This document shows positions 45,369 to 53,515 of a DNA stretch of 64,000 bases, one piece after another (position 1 is the stretch's first letter; every line of letters starts with the position of its first letter). The position numbers and the translations under genes were made by a program. Source of the DNA: an uncultured Kordiimonas sp. (GTDB taxonomy: Bacteria; Pseudomonadota; Alphaproteobacteria; Sphingomonadales; Kordiimonadaceae); NCBI GenBank assembly GCA_947500295.1, contig CANMRM010000001.1, positions 434,001 through 498,000 of the forward strand, given 5' to 3'. The notes under the pieces were generated by a model. That model was not told the DNA's origin. It did not search any database and worked only from the letters and a program-made list of their open reading frames with translations.

Positions 45369-46481
45369 ATGAAACTTTTGTATAGTGGTTCTTCTTTTTG
45401 CGATGAAGTGACCCTGAAAAGATTGCTGGTTGTTGCAGAAGAAATTCAGTTCATGGACAGGCCGTCCGTAACCTTCGGCAATTGGGGAACAATCGGCCAA
45501 GATTCATTTGCACGAAGGATTGACTCTACAGGATCGCCTGTCGGGATATCGGCAATATCGCCCCCGACTGATCCACTCAGGAACCTCTACAGCCCATTTT
45601 TAAAAGCGGATATCAACAATCCTCAATTTGCTGCCTGTATACTCAGGGGGTTGAAATCAAGCGACATCTTCGCCTCCAAATTCATCCAGCTTAATGCGAA
45701 TTACGGGAACGGTCTTACTGGCAGTGATATCGTTGAGACACTGCGCGCTTGCGGCAACGAATTGATTCAGGATTTAAACGATGAGCCACCAGCGGGGCCG
45801 CATACCTTTAACGTATCGATTGACGAAGGAAAAAGGGAAACGCTGAAAGCAATATTGTTTGACGCATCAATCCAAGTCACCAGCACCTTGATGGTGGCTG
45901 AGCAGGAAGGCACCATACCTGTCAGCGAAGATCCCTTTTTTGCGGAACTGATTGCCCTTAGAGCCACGGACTCAGGTTATGTAGGCCACACACCGAAAGC
46001 CGCACCTTATGTTGGATTGGATATCGCCAAGGCCGTAATACCCGATGAAATGTTAAGCCAAATGCAGGTTCCCGATATCCTGAAATACCGAGAAAAATCA
46101 AAGGATGCATACGAGGCGTGGACTACCGAAATTAACCGCGCAACCTCCAGTATTGGCGGCATGGGTACAGGTGTCTCTCCTGACGAAATTGCAAGGATAG
46201 TCACAGCGGACTTAATACCGCAGCTAACCGAATACAAAAATGAAATGAGCGCGATACGCGATGATCTGTTCGCAAGTCTGGTGAAAAAGGTTGTGAAATG
46301 GGAAATGCCTACGATCTCTTTTGCGTACTTGGCTGATCTTGGATTTGCTGGAGCAATCACGTTGTTTGTTTCTGCATTGGCCCCCGCCGTTCCTGACACA
46401 ATCGACTATTTCAAAGACAGGAGAAATGCAGAAAGGCGTAATGCCATGGCGTTTCTTATTGGGTTGTCAGACAAAGTATAA
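45369..46481 (+). CDS. Hypothetical protein of unknown family
   Basis: The 370-residue protein from ATG 45369 begins MKLLYSGSSFCDEVTLKRLL. It is mostly soluble and helical (residues 110-300), with one possible membrane segment near the C-terminus (LADLGFAGAITLFVSALAPA) and a basic end (DRRNAERRNAMAF). I do not recognise it. Its place between SRAP and ardA suggests an entry-protection or defence role, which is inference only. Confidence 0.6.
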   Translation: MKLLYSGSSFCDEVTLKRLLVVAEEIQFMDRPSVTFGNWGTIGQDSFARRIDSTGSPVGISAISPPTDPLRNLYSPFLKADINNPQFAACILRGLKSSDIFASKFIQLNANYGNGLTGSDIVETLRACGNELIQDLNDEPPAGPHTFNVSIDEGKRETLKAILFDASIQVTSTLMVAEQEGTIPVSEDPFFAELIALRATDSGYVGHTPKAAPYVGLDIAKAVIPDEMLSQMQVPDILKYREKSKDAYEAWTTEINRATSSIGGMGTGVSPDEIARIVTADLIPQLTEYKNEMSAIRDDLFASLVKKVVKWEMPTISFAYLADLGFAGAITLFVSALAPAVPDTIDYFKDRRNAERRNAMAFLIGLSDKV

Positions 46482-46501
46482 CTTTGACGTTTTCAGTTAA
46501 T

Positions 46502-46673
46502 CGGGGCACATCCCCGCCAAAAAGCGGGGTCAGGCTCTATGCCGCTAACCCTTCCGGCCAAAGAAACCGGAAAGGCCAAGCTGTATGAAGCCGCCGGAGT
46601 CGGCTTCACCCATACGGGTAACGATCCTTTGCGCAAAAGAAATGTAGTCCGCTTCCAAAGAAGCGGGCTTTTT
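46502..46673 (+). ncRNA. Structured ardA leader with alternative hairpins and an intrinsic terminator
   Basis: CGGGG (46502-46506) and GCGGGG (46524-46529) both can pair with the same CCCCG(C) (46512-46517), so the two hairpins exclude each other. Further stems are CCCTTCCGG/CCGGAAAGG (46549-46575, one mismatch), GAAGCCG/CGGCTTC (46587-46607), ACCC/GGGT (46608-46619) and the terminator CCGCTTC/GAAGCGG with five T (46649-46673). It lies 220 bp upstream of ardA. Confidence 0.55.
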
Positions 46674-46890
46674 GTTTGCTTAGGGCCAGCCCTCAGCGCA
46701 CTTCGTGAAAAACCAGACAGCAGAGATTATTTCGTAATCGGCTCCCCCTAAAGGTCGCCCCCAATTACGAAGACAATCTTTCGCGGCTTTTTCCCTCCGT
46801 TTGCACACCCGTTTCAAGGGGTCGGCATGGGTTTAAAGGCGAGGCGCAAGCTTTCGCTTCAAACCCAATTTCTAAGGAAGGAAAGAGCAG
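46674..46890 (+). promoter_or_regulatory. Distal ardA upstream region
   Basis: After the terminator the sequence holds AGGGC/GCCCT (around 46682-46693). A second structured element, GGGTTT...AAACCC (about 46829-46866), encloses smaller GCGA/TCGC pairing. It then has AAGGAAGG as the ribosome-binding site. No gene is supported here. Promoter elements probably lie in 46690-46830 but are not clear. Confidence 0.4.
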
Positions 46891-47397
46891 ATGACACAGT
46901 TTTATGCACAACCCTATGACTTCGCTGCAAGCGGTTTTTATTTTGAGGATGCGGAAACCTACAAAGGCAAAATTGGCAAGGTCCGCAACGATTACGGCGA
47001 GATTGTTGAAGAATTTGAAATCCAGTTCATTGACGGTGAAACCATCGACTGCGAAGTATGCGAGGCCATAGGGCTGTACCAGTCCAATATCCTGAGCATC
47101 ATGGAAAAGCTGGAAGAATGGGACGATGAAGAAAAGCGAGATATCGCCATTGCAGCCGGAGAATGCGGCTATAGCTTCGATGTTGAAAAAGACAGCCCTT
47201 ATGATTTTGATATCACGATTTACGAAGTCGATAGCCTCAAGGAATTGGCTTATCAGTTTGTTGATGAGGGTTTATTTGGTGAAATCCCGGCCAACATAGC
47301 TTGTTACATAAACTATGACGCAATGGCCCGCGATCTGGGCTGCGATTATACCGAAACTACGATTAACGGGCAGGGGGTTGTCTACCTAATGCACTAA
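46891..47397 (+). CDS. ardA: Antirestriction protein ArdA
   Basis: The 168-residue, very acidic protein is typical of ArdA DNA mimics: start YAQPYDFAASGFYFEDAETY, then repeated Asp/Glu, and YQFVDEGLFGEIPANIACYI, the conserved central region. It blocks type I restriction enzymes when the element enters a new cell. AAGGAAGG lies upstream, and a long structured leader precedes it. Confidence 0.94.
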   Translation: MTQFYAQPYDFAASGFYFEDAETYKGKIGKVRNDYGEIVEEFEIQFIDGETIDCEVCEAIGLYQSNILSIMEKLEEWDDEEKRDIAIAAGECGYSFDVEKDSPYDFDITIYEVDSLKELAYQFVDEGLFGEIPANIACYINYDAMARDLGCDYTETTINGQGVVYLMH

Positions 47398-47485
47398 TGG
47401 ACAGTATCAGGGTGCGACTAAAGTGCAATAATTCAGACCTGATCTGACAGTCGCCGACTACGTGTTGTTTGAAGTCAAGTTAGGT

Positions 47486-47929
47486 TTAGTTTTTTCTCAC
47501 CCAAGTTGATTTCCAAATTTGCACATGATCTCCATCAAACGATGTCATACCGCCCTCTAAGTTATCTCCCTTGTCTTGCACCCTCAAAAAGATAGACCCT
47601 CCATCTTCTTCTACAAAGTGGTCGTTTTTAGCAGCTCTGAAATCAATAGCTAAAAAAGGGTATCTGTAACTTCCCTTAAAATCGTATTTCTTATTCTTTT
47701 CTTCACCCACACGAACCAGAATTTCACCCCATACCATTGAACCAAATTGTTTCAAGATTACGCTGTCCTTGGTTCCATCGTCATGTGTTGCAATCCAATG
47801 ACCGTTCAGCTTTTTGGCTTCCCCTTTGAATAAATTGTGAAAGACGTCTCGAAGTAACCTATTCCATAAATACACGGCTGTTCCGACTAGAACGGCTCCG
47901 ATTATTTCAGTTTCTATACCGTCAAGCAT
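47486..47929 (-). CDS. Membrane-anchored beta-rich hypothetical protein
   Basis: The 147-residue protein from ATG 47929 has one N-terminal transmembrane helix (IGAVLVGTAVYLWNRLL), then about 115 residues that alternate beta strands (LNGHWIATHDDGTKDSVILK...GGSIFLRVQDKGDNLEGG). A single-helix plus small beta-barrel layout is found in some antiphage effectors, but I cannot assign a family. It is AT-rich and lies downstream of mobA on the same strand. Confidence 0.55.
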   Translation of the reverse strand: MLDGIETEIIGAVLVGTAVYLWNRLLRDVFHNLFKGEAKKLNGHWIATHDDGTKDSVILKQFGSMVWGEILVRVGEEKNKKYDFKGSYRYPFLAIDFRAAKNDHFVEEDGGSIFLRVQDKGDNLEGGMTSFDGDHVQIWKSTWVRKN

Positions 47930-48049
47930 AGCAATTAACCCCGATGATAGTTGCGGATAAATTATAGAATATCGGATTATTGAATTCCTGAATATGGCAA
48001 AAAATCGCCAATCGTCCCGATTATATTGAGGGTAAATCAATCCCATAAT

Positions 48050-49306
48050 TTACCGCCCGTAACCCCGGCCCGGCATGATCGGTTGCCTGTCATGGTAACG
48101 GCCAAGATCACGCTCTATGGCGCGGATTTGGTCATGGTGCTTGCTTGACATGGCCTTGGCGTGCTGCTGGTGCATCCTGCGCTCCGAAAGCTGCTCAGTG
48201 ATCAGGTTTTCCTGTTCTTTCCTGTCCCTGCGTTGCGCTTGTTTTGCTTCTTGCTCATTGAGCTTTCTGATGCGGGCATGTTCTCCGCGCATCCTGTCCC
48301 ATAAGCCTTTAACGCCCCTGCGAAAGCGTGATTGACGATCAACAGCTTCCTGTTGGCTGCGCTTTAGCTGCTGTTCCTTGAGGGTTTTGCGTTCTTCGCG
48401 CTGGCGCTTCACCAGTTGTTCACGCTCCCGGCTGATAGCGGCCTGTTGCTTGTTCACACTGGCCGAGACTTCCGCTTTCATACGCCGTATGGTCGGGGTC
48501 ATGTCCTTGGCGATTTGTCGCCTTGCCTGGTCAACACTAGGCAAGTCACTCTCATCGCCAAGGCGCGCGCGCAGCTTGGCAACCCGCATTTTTGTTCTTT
48601 GGGCTATGGGGTAAACCTCATTGAAGATATCAACCGCGACAAAGCGCCCGCGATCACCGCGCGCCAGCACATAGCCCCGTTCCTTGAGTGCATTCTTAAA
48701 CCCGGCCTTTGAATCCGATATTGCCCACGCATCGGTTATGGCCGTCTTGACGGCACGCGGGTCTTTGCCCGTGCGCTTGGCCTGTTCCCATTCAGCCCGT
48801 GAAAAGTTCCTGTAATCACGCTCGGATTTCTTGCCGAAACCGCGTGGCATTTTCCAGCCGCGTTCAATGAATATCTCGCGGGAGAGATCAAATAGCTTGC
48901 TATGGTCATGCGACATATGCACCGCTTTCATCTCCGCAATGTCGATGCGGCTCCAAACAACATGGGCATGTCTGCGCACCGTCCCGTCCAGCCCGGCCTT
49001 TTCGTGGAACACAATCGCCCGTGGTTGCCCCTCAAGGCCCAGCGTCTTTTCCGCGCGGTTTATGGTCTGTTCAAATTCCGCGATACTGACGTGTTTCTCA
49101 GGCGGGGGATTGACCGACAGGGAATAAAGAAACTGTTTGCACTTGGTGCCACGGCTGACCGCGTAAGCCTCATTCAGCGCCCCCATGAGATTATCAGACG
49201 CAAAGCCACGTATCTCATGGATTTCAACATGATCGTTTTCATCCTTCACAAGATGCTGCGCCAGATTCTTCGCTCCGCCGCGCTGGTTTCCCTCAAGCAT
49301 CGTCAT
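48050..49306 (-). CDS. mobA: Relaxase (MobA/VirD2-type mobilization nuclease)
   Basis: The 418-residue protein has an N-terminal relaxase domain: start LEGNQRGGAKNLAQHLVKDE, motif III RRHAHVVWSRID (metal-binding His pair). The active tyrosine candidates lie near residues 48-61. A basic, Gln/Arg-rich coiled-coil tail (residues 280-400) follows. It would nick oriT and pilot the strand through the coupling protein. Its ATG overlaps the mobC stop by 4 nt. Confidence 0.88.
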   Translation of the reverse strand: MTMLEGNQRGGAKNLAQHLVKDENDHVEIHEIRGFASDNLMGALNEAYAVSRGTKCKQFLYSLSVNPPPEKHVSIAEFEQTINRAEKTLGLEGQPRAIVFHEKAGLDGTVRRHAHVVWSRIDIAEMKAVHMSHDHSKLFDLSREIFIERGWKMPRGFGKKSERDYRNFSRAEWEQAKRTGKDPRAVKTAITDAWAISDSKAGFKNALKERGYVLARGDRGRFVAVDIFNEVYPIAQRTKMRVAKLRARLGDESDLPSVDQARRQIAKDMTPTIRRMKAEVSASVNKQQAAISREREQLVKRQREERKTLKEQQLKRSQQEAVDRQSRFRRGVKGLWDRMRGEHARIRKLNEQEAKQAQRRDRKEQENLITEQLSERRMHQQHAKAMSSKHHDQIRAIERDLGRYHDRQPIMPGRGYGR

Positions 49307-49761
49307 GGGCGATCACCCGATTGCGGTTTGATACCGAGCGCCACAATCAACACATTGCGCATTTCGCTGATATCGTCACAGGCACTATGCAGTTTGTCGG
49401 TGAGTTCATCATCAACAGGCAGCGCCCCGCACTGTGCGGCCATAGAGAGCGCTATCATGCTGCGGCCAAGTTCAGACTGGCCGAGCGTCCCTAACAACTG
49501 CGCAAGCGCCACATGGTCAATGGTGGGGTTGTGAGGCTTGGTGTGCGAGCGCTGCCTTGTGCCGCCCTTAGTCTCAGTTTTACCAAATAGCTTACGGCGG
49601 ATATGTTCACCCAAGGACAAACGCCCGGCTTCCCGTTCAAGCTGCGCGCGTTCATCCCATGACAGGCGCAGGGAAAAGGGTGGCGGGCTTTTACGCTTAG
49701 GTTTCTTGGTAGGTTGCCGCGCTACGGCGTTGAATTCCGATTTTGGAGAAGGTCGGTTCAT
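49303..49761 (-). CDS. mobC: MobC-like relaxosome accessory protein
   Basis: The 152-residue protein has a basic N-terminus and a ribbon-helix-helix-like region PPFSLRLSWDERAQLEREAG followed by LSLGEHIRRKLFG, typical of MobC proteins that open oriT for the relaxase. In the integrated state no clear promoter is visible upstream. In the excised circle its ATG overlaps the stop codon of the reconstituted recombinase gene. Confidence 0.85.
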   Translation of the reverse strand: MNRPSPKSEFNAVARQPTKKPKRKSPPPFSLRLSWDERAQLEREAGRLSLGEHIRRKLFGKTETKGGTRQRSHTKPHNPTIDHVALAQLLGTLGQSELGRSMIALSMAAQCGALPVDDELTDKLHSACDDISEMRNVLIVALGIKPQSGDRP

Positions 49762-49937
49762 AGGCCCGGCCCTTCCATATCAAAATCAACGTGTTTTAAC
49801 TGCGCTTCCCAGTCCTGCAATTCCTCGAACAAGAGTTCTAGGTTTTTCTCCTCCGGGGCACCATTTTCCAAAACAGATAAGATTTGATTCGCGCGGCCTG
49901 CTTGACGGATCACATGCAGCGAACCACAGTTTTGCAT
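49758..49937 (-). CDS. Displaced 3' end of the recombinase gene, read as a hybrid ORF across attR
   Basis: The 59-codon frame opens at ATG 49937 in chromosomal DNA and crosses the GGCACCAT core. It ends with the 32 element-encoded residues starting PEEKNLELLFEELQDW, with TGA overlapping the mobC ATG. The core codons AAT GGT GCC here match GAT GGT GCC in the recombinase at attL, in the same frame. I infer that 49758-49859 is the native recombinase 3' end and that the upstream part is chromosomal and fortuitous. Confidence 0.7.
   Translation of the reverse strand: MQNCGSLHVIRQAGRANQILSVLENGAPEEKNLELLFEELQDWEAQLKHVDFDMEGPGL
49857..49864. repeat. attR core (GGCACCAT)
   Basis: This is a direct repeat of the attL core at 25730. 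To the right, TTTTCCAAAAC would follow tRNA-Thr in the empty chromosome, giving a natural T-rich end. To the left, CTCCTCCG is element DNA. The location, 150 bp before the next chromosomal gene, fits an element end. Confidence 0.75.
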
Positions 49938-50007
49938 TCATCCAATGAAACCCTTGATTGGCTCCATTTGTTCTTGTTATGTTCTCTTTCTGCAAGAGGA
50001 ATGAAAC

Positions 50008-50826
50008 ATGACCCAAACTGAAAGAGCTGAGAATTTTCATAGCCTGCATCAGGCTGTCGCACCTTTCATTATTCCCAATCCGTGGGATGTTGGCAGTGCC
50101 CGGATGCTGGAAGAAAAGGGTTTCAAGGCATTGGCGACAACCAGCGCAGGCTATGTGTTCTCAACCGGCAGGCAGGAAGGCAGCCTGACCAGGGCGGAAG
50201 TGTTGGAGCACTGCACAGAACTGACCGGGGCTGTAAACATTCCAGTCAGTGCCGACCTGGAGGATGGGTATGCTGACGACCTGCCGGGTGTTGCTGAAAC
50301 CTACAAGCTGGCAGGCCGGGCGGGTCTTGTTGGGGGGTCGATAGAGGATGCGCGCATCGCGTCGGAAAAACCGCTTTATGAATTCTCGCAAGCCGTTGAA
50401 CGCGTGCAGGCGGCGGTCAAGGGCGCAAGGTCACTCCCCTTCAAGTTTACCCTGACGGCCCGGGCCGAAAATTTTTTGTACGGGGTTCCGGACATTGCTG
50501 ACACCATCAAACGGTTGCAGGCTTACCAGGACGCAGGTGCGGACGTACTGTATGCGCCTGGTCTTACCAGGCTTGAGGACATAGCTGCCGTTGTCACGTC
50601 AGTTGACCTGCCGGTGAATGTGGTTGTTGGATTGAAGGATACTCAGTTTACCGTCGAGGACCTTGCCAGAGTGGGTGTCAAACGCATCAGCATCGGGTCC
50701 GCTCTTTTTCGCCGCGCTTTTGGAATTGCCATGGATGCGGCTGATGAAATGCTGGATCAGGGCACGTTTTCTTTTGCAGCCGGGGCCAAGCCGTTTGCGG
50801 ATATCAATCGTATTTTTGAACGTTGA
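50008..50826 (+). CDS. Isocitrate lyase/PEP mutase family protein
   Basis: The 272-residue protein has a TIM-barrel PEP mutase fold: IIPNPWDVGSARMLEEKGFKALA, ADLEDGYAD (metal binding) and the GGSIEDA segment typical of this subgroup. ICL-type KKCGH is absent, so it is more likely a carboxyphosphonate- or oxaloacetate-type lyase than isocitrate lyase. It is the first gene of the right chromosomal flank. AAGAGG precedes the ATG. Confidence 0.88.
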   Translation: MTQTERAENFHSLHQAVAPFIIPNPWDVGSARMLEEKGFKALATTSAGYVFSTGRQEGSLTRAEVLEHCTELTGAVNIPVSADLEDGYADDLPGVAETYKLAGRAGLVGGSIEDARIASEKPLYEFSQAVERVQAAVKGARSLPFKFTLTARAENFLYGVPDIADTIKRLQAYQDAGADVLYAPGLTRLEDIAAVVTSVDLPVNVVVGLKDTQFTVEDLARVGVKRISIGSALFRRAFGIAMDAADEMLDQGTFSFAAGAKPFADINRIFER

Positions 50827-50832
50827 CAGTTT

Positions 50833-50895
50833 GGCGGGCTCGCCAATTAAAAACCCGCCGCCGGGAAGGAAGGCAGCAGGTTTTATTCTGTGTGC
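50833..50895. terminator. Probable bidirectional terminator between convergent genes
   Basis: GGCGGG (50833-50838) can pair with CCCGCC (50854-50859). CCCGCCGCC can pair with GGCAGCAGG (two mismatches), which is followed by TTTTATT. It lies between the stops at 50826 and 50903. The exact fold is uncertain. Confidence 0.5.
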
Positions 50896-50902
50896 AAACT
50901 GC

Positions 50903-51154
50903 TTAGTTGCAGACAGTCTTCTGGAATTCCACGCGTGCGGGCACCATACGTCCCGCAAAGAATTTTGGCACCGTGCGGTAGTCGGTTTTCACCACCGTTT
51001 CACCGCGATCACAGGCCGTATCCACAACTTCGCTGACGGTGCGCGCCTGCTTTGTGTTGATTTTGCCGGCCATGTTGCCTTCGCTGGGGCTGGTCGCAGA
51101 AGCGGTCGCTGCGAACACAACGCAAGCAGCCGCCGCAATAAGGGCGTTTTTCAT
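50903..51154 (-). CDS. Small exported hypothetical protein
   Basis: The 83-residue protein from ATG 51154, with GGAGAGAG upstream, has a signal peptide (KNALIAAAACVVFAATASA). Two cysteines lie in the mature part (DTACDRG and the C-terminal TVCN), probably forming a disulphide. It is small and periplasmic, and the family is unknown. The TTG at 51175 is a less likely start. Confidence 0.7.
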   Translation of the reverse strand: MKNALIAAAACVVFAATASATSPSEGNMAGKINTKQARTVSEVVDTACDRGETVVKTDYRTVPKFFAGRMVPARVEFQKTVCN

Positions 51155-51400
51155 CTTCTCTCTCCAGTCTTTCAACTCGCCGGAGGCGAGCTTACTTATT
51201 AGTTACGGATGATACCAATTATTGGATCGAAAAAAAGGGGGGCTTTGCCGATAAGCTGATAGTTTTTTCCTATCGTCAGTCGTCGATGTATATCTGTCAG
51301 ACTTTGGGGAAAGCATTGCGCGCCATCGGTGGTCAACCACTCATCTTGTGGTGCGCTTGAGGGCTGTCGGCCCGAGCCCGTCAGTGTGGCCCGTTTGGGG

Positions 51401-51805
51401 TCAGCGGCTCTGTGCCGCCATCAGGGCATCACATTCTTCAGAGACCGTATGGATCTGGGCGGCAAGGTTGGTCATGTCCGGGTGATTGGGTGTGTAACCG
51501 AGCACGGCCAGATTGTCGCGCCGTCCCCGCAGGTCGGCAAGCCGGTCCAGACAATAGATGGTTTCACTATCGCTCACGACTGCCTCTGCAGTTTCGGACT
51601 GTGTTGCCGCAGCATCAAGAATGCTTCGAATGCCTGCAAGCTGGGTTACCAGTGTTTCATTTTGGGCCCTGAGAGTGATGATCTGGGCTGTCAGGGCATC
51701 AATCTGTTTTTCCAGAAGCATGATGCGTTCGGTTTTGCCTTGATCCAGTGCATAGCTTGCCGACGTCAGGCAAAAAACCAGAATAAGCGCAAGTGAACGA
51801 AGCAT
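51401..51805 (-). CDS. Exported coiled-coil hypothetical protein
   Basis: The 134-residue protein from ATG 51805, with GGGAG 7 nt upstream, has a signal peptide (LRSLALILVFCLTSASYA). A heptad-repeat helix follows (IMLLEKQIDALTAQIITLRA...), then two cysteines in the C-terminal half. It is a likely periplasmic dimer. No family is recognised. Confidence 0.68.
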   Translation of the reverse strand: MLRSLALILVFCLTSASYALDQGKTERIMLLEKQIDALTAQIITLRAQNETLVTQLAGIRSILDAAATQSETAEAVVSDSETIYCLDRLADLRGRRDNLAVLGYTPNHPDMTNLAAQIHTVSEECDALMAAQSR

Positions 51806-51906
51806 GATCAAACTCCCAGTTGTGATGGTGAAAGGCTAACACAGTGTCCGGGATATTCAACTTTTCTGGATTTCGCGCCCGTGTGGCCGCCGGGTGAGTT
51901 ACGGCG

Positions 51907-52332
51907 TTATTTTATATTCACAGGCATGACGGTACCTGTCGCTGTTGCGATCAGTTTTTCTTGCCTGTCGACAATGGCCAGTACATCTGCGCGTGTCACG
52001 ATTTGCCGCCGCCCGGCCTTGATAACGTGACCACGTCCGACAAACCGCTCGCCGGTACCCGGGGCCAACAGGTGAACGCGGTATTCAGCTGTTAGCACAT
52101 CACCGGCAACCGAAGCGGCTGCCCAGCTCATGGCGGTGTCGGCGAGAAAACCGACAAGGCCGCCGTGCAGAAAACCGTGATGCTGTTGAAACCGTTTATC
52201 AAAGGGCATGGTGATTTCAGCGAAGCCGTCTTTGCAGACGGTAACGTCGCTTTTTGTCAGACCATTGAAGGGTGAGGCGGCGACAACCTGCTTCATGATT
52301 TTGAGAGTGGCAACTGGACTGTCAAATTTCAT
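51907..52332 (-). CDS. PaaI-type hotdog thioesterase
   Basis: The 141-residue protein has the hotdog-fold core HHGFLHGGLVGFLADTAMSWAA (HGG motif with catalytic Asp downstream) and ends in GTVMPVNIK. It probably hydrolyses an acyl-CoA. It is divergent from the LysR gene at 52442, a likely regulator, across about 110 AT-rich bases. Confidence 0.9.
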   Translation of the reverse strand: MKFDSPVATLKIMKQVVAASPFNGLTKSDVTVCKDGFAEITMPFDKRFQQHHGFLHGGLVGFLADTAMSWAAASVAGDVLTAEYRVHLLAPGTGERFVGRGHVIKAGRRQIVTRADVLAIVDRQEKLIATATGTVMPVNIK

Positions 52333-52441
52333 GTGAACTACTTACAGAATATGTGAAGAAACTTAACCATTAAAATAAAAGAATAAATTGACATTCAAAT
52401 TACCATTATTGCAAAATTGATTTCCATTAATGGAATATATA

Positions 52442-53311
52442 ATGAATCTGAATGACCTGAAGACCTTTGTTGCTGTCGCGGAAACCGGTACACTTTCGTC
52501 TGCGGCACAGATGCTTTCGACATCCGTATCAACAGTGGGCAGGCGGCTTGATGCGCTGGAGCAATCACTGGGTCTTCAACTTATCCTGCGCACAGTTGAC
52601 GGCGCTTTTCTGACCGATGATGGCGAGCGGCTTCTGCCGCGCGCGCTGGAGAGCGTGGAAGCTGCACAGGCGTTTGAGCGTTCTGCCGTGGCGATACGGG
52701 AAGGCACCGGTATCGAGCCCGTTCGTATCTCGGCAACCGAACCGATGATCAGCGAAATTCTGGCGCCTGCCCTTCCTGATTTGCGACTGGCAAGCCCTCA
52801 GACTATTTTGCAACTTTCATCTTCTAACGAACCTGCACGGCTGGCGCGGCGGGAAGCCGATATGGCGCTGAGGCTGGTGCGGCCAACAGGGGATAGCCTG
52901 ATAGCGCGGCGCCTGCCAGACATCCAGCTGGGCTGTTTCGGCAGCGAAGCCTTTATCGCTGGCCGAGACCCGGGGGAGATCGATCTGCACCAGGAGCCGT
53001 TGCTGGCATTTGACGACAGTTTTGGTGATATCGCCGAAGTGCGTTGGCTGAGAGACCACGACCTGGAGCCTCAGGTGATTTTAAAATCGCTCAGTTCGCG
53101 TGCGCTCATCGCGGCCGCTGTTTCGGGGGCGGGCATTGCCGTAGCACCAAGGTTTCTCGCCAGACGCGCCGGGCTTTTGGAAGTCGCGGCGCCAGCGCTG
53201 CCGCCCCGACAGGTGTGGCTGGTATTGCACCGGGACTTGCGCCACAACCGCGAGATGCAGGTGGTGAGAAACTGGGTGGCAACTGCCGTGAGAGCGGCGC
53301 TGGCACAATAA
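52442..53311 (+). CDS. LysR-family transcriptional regulator
   Basis: From ATG 52442 the protein has 289 residues: winged HTH (LNDLKTFVAVAETGTLSSAA, STSVSTVGRRLDALEQSLG) and an effector domain ending in QVWLVLHRDLRHNREMQVV. An in-frame ATG at 52430 is an alternative. Divergence from the thioesterase gene suggests that gene as a target. Confidence 0.9.
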   Translation: MNLNDLKTFVAVAETGTLSSAAQMLSTSVSTVGRRLDALEQSLGLQLILRTVDGAFLTDDGERLLPRALESVEAAQAFERSAVAIREGTGIEPVRISATEPMISEILAPALPDLRLASPQTILQLSSSNEPARLARREADMALRLVRPTGDSLIARRLPDIQLGCFGSEAFIAGRDPGEIDLHQEPLLAFDDSFGDIAEVRWLRDHDLEPQVILKSLSSRALIAAAVSGAGIAVAPRFLARRAGLLEVAAPALPPRQVWLVLHRDLRHNREMQVVRNWVATAVRAALAQ

Positions 53312-53515
53312 TCATCATTCCTCGAAAAACATCGGCGCGCCCATAGGGTTCGATGACGGTTGTTGTCATGCCGGGTGGTTGTGCACCTTCGCGGTGTTGC
53401 AGGGCGTCGATTGCCTCGCGCCAACGACCCAGATCAATAAAAAACTTGCGGTCAAACCTGCTTGTAGATCAGATGGCCCTATGCAATTTCTGTCGTGATA
53501 TCGGAAGGAAACCAT

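Larger units (their letters stand above)
25730..49864. mobile_element. Integrative mobilizable element inserted at tRNA-Thr(CGT)
   Basis: About 24.1 kb lies between the two GGCACCAT copies. It encodes a serine recombinase at the left end, MobC and MobA at the right end, a VirD4-like coupling protein with associated membrane proteins, ArdA, regulators and defence-type cargo. No VirB-like pore genes are present, so it probably uses a helper secretion system. Several cargo genes (for example 34315-35616, 40161-43982, 47486-47929) look more AT-rich than the chromosomal flanks, indicating mixed ancestry. Confidence 0.85.

Noticed and set aside
46539-46751. Forward 70-codon frame
   Set aside because: It lies entirely over hairpins and the terminator, has no ribosome-binding site, and its composition follows the repeats.
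47405-47465. IncQ-like nick region (TTAGTCGCACCC on the reverse strand) next to an imperfect repeat
   Set aside because: The match to known nick sites is too weak and the relaxase is not clearly of that type; kept only as a candidate for oriT testing.
49786-50049. Reverse 87-codon frame overlapping the right junction
   Set aside because: It covers the start of the chromosomal gene at 50008 antisense and competes with the frame that matches the recombinase phase.
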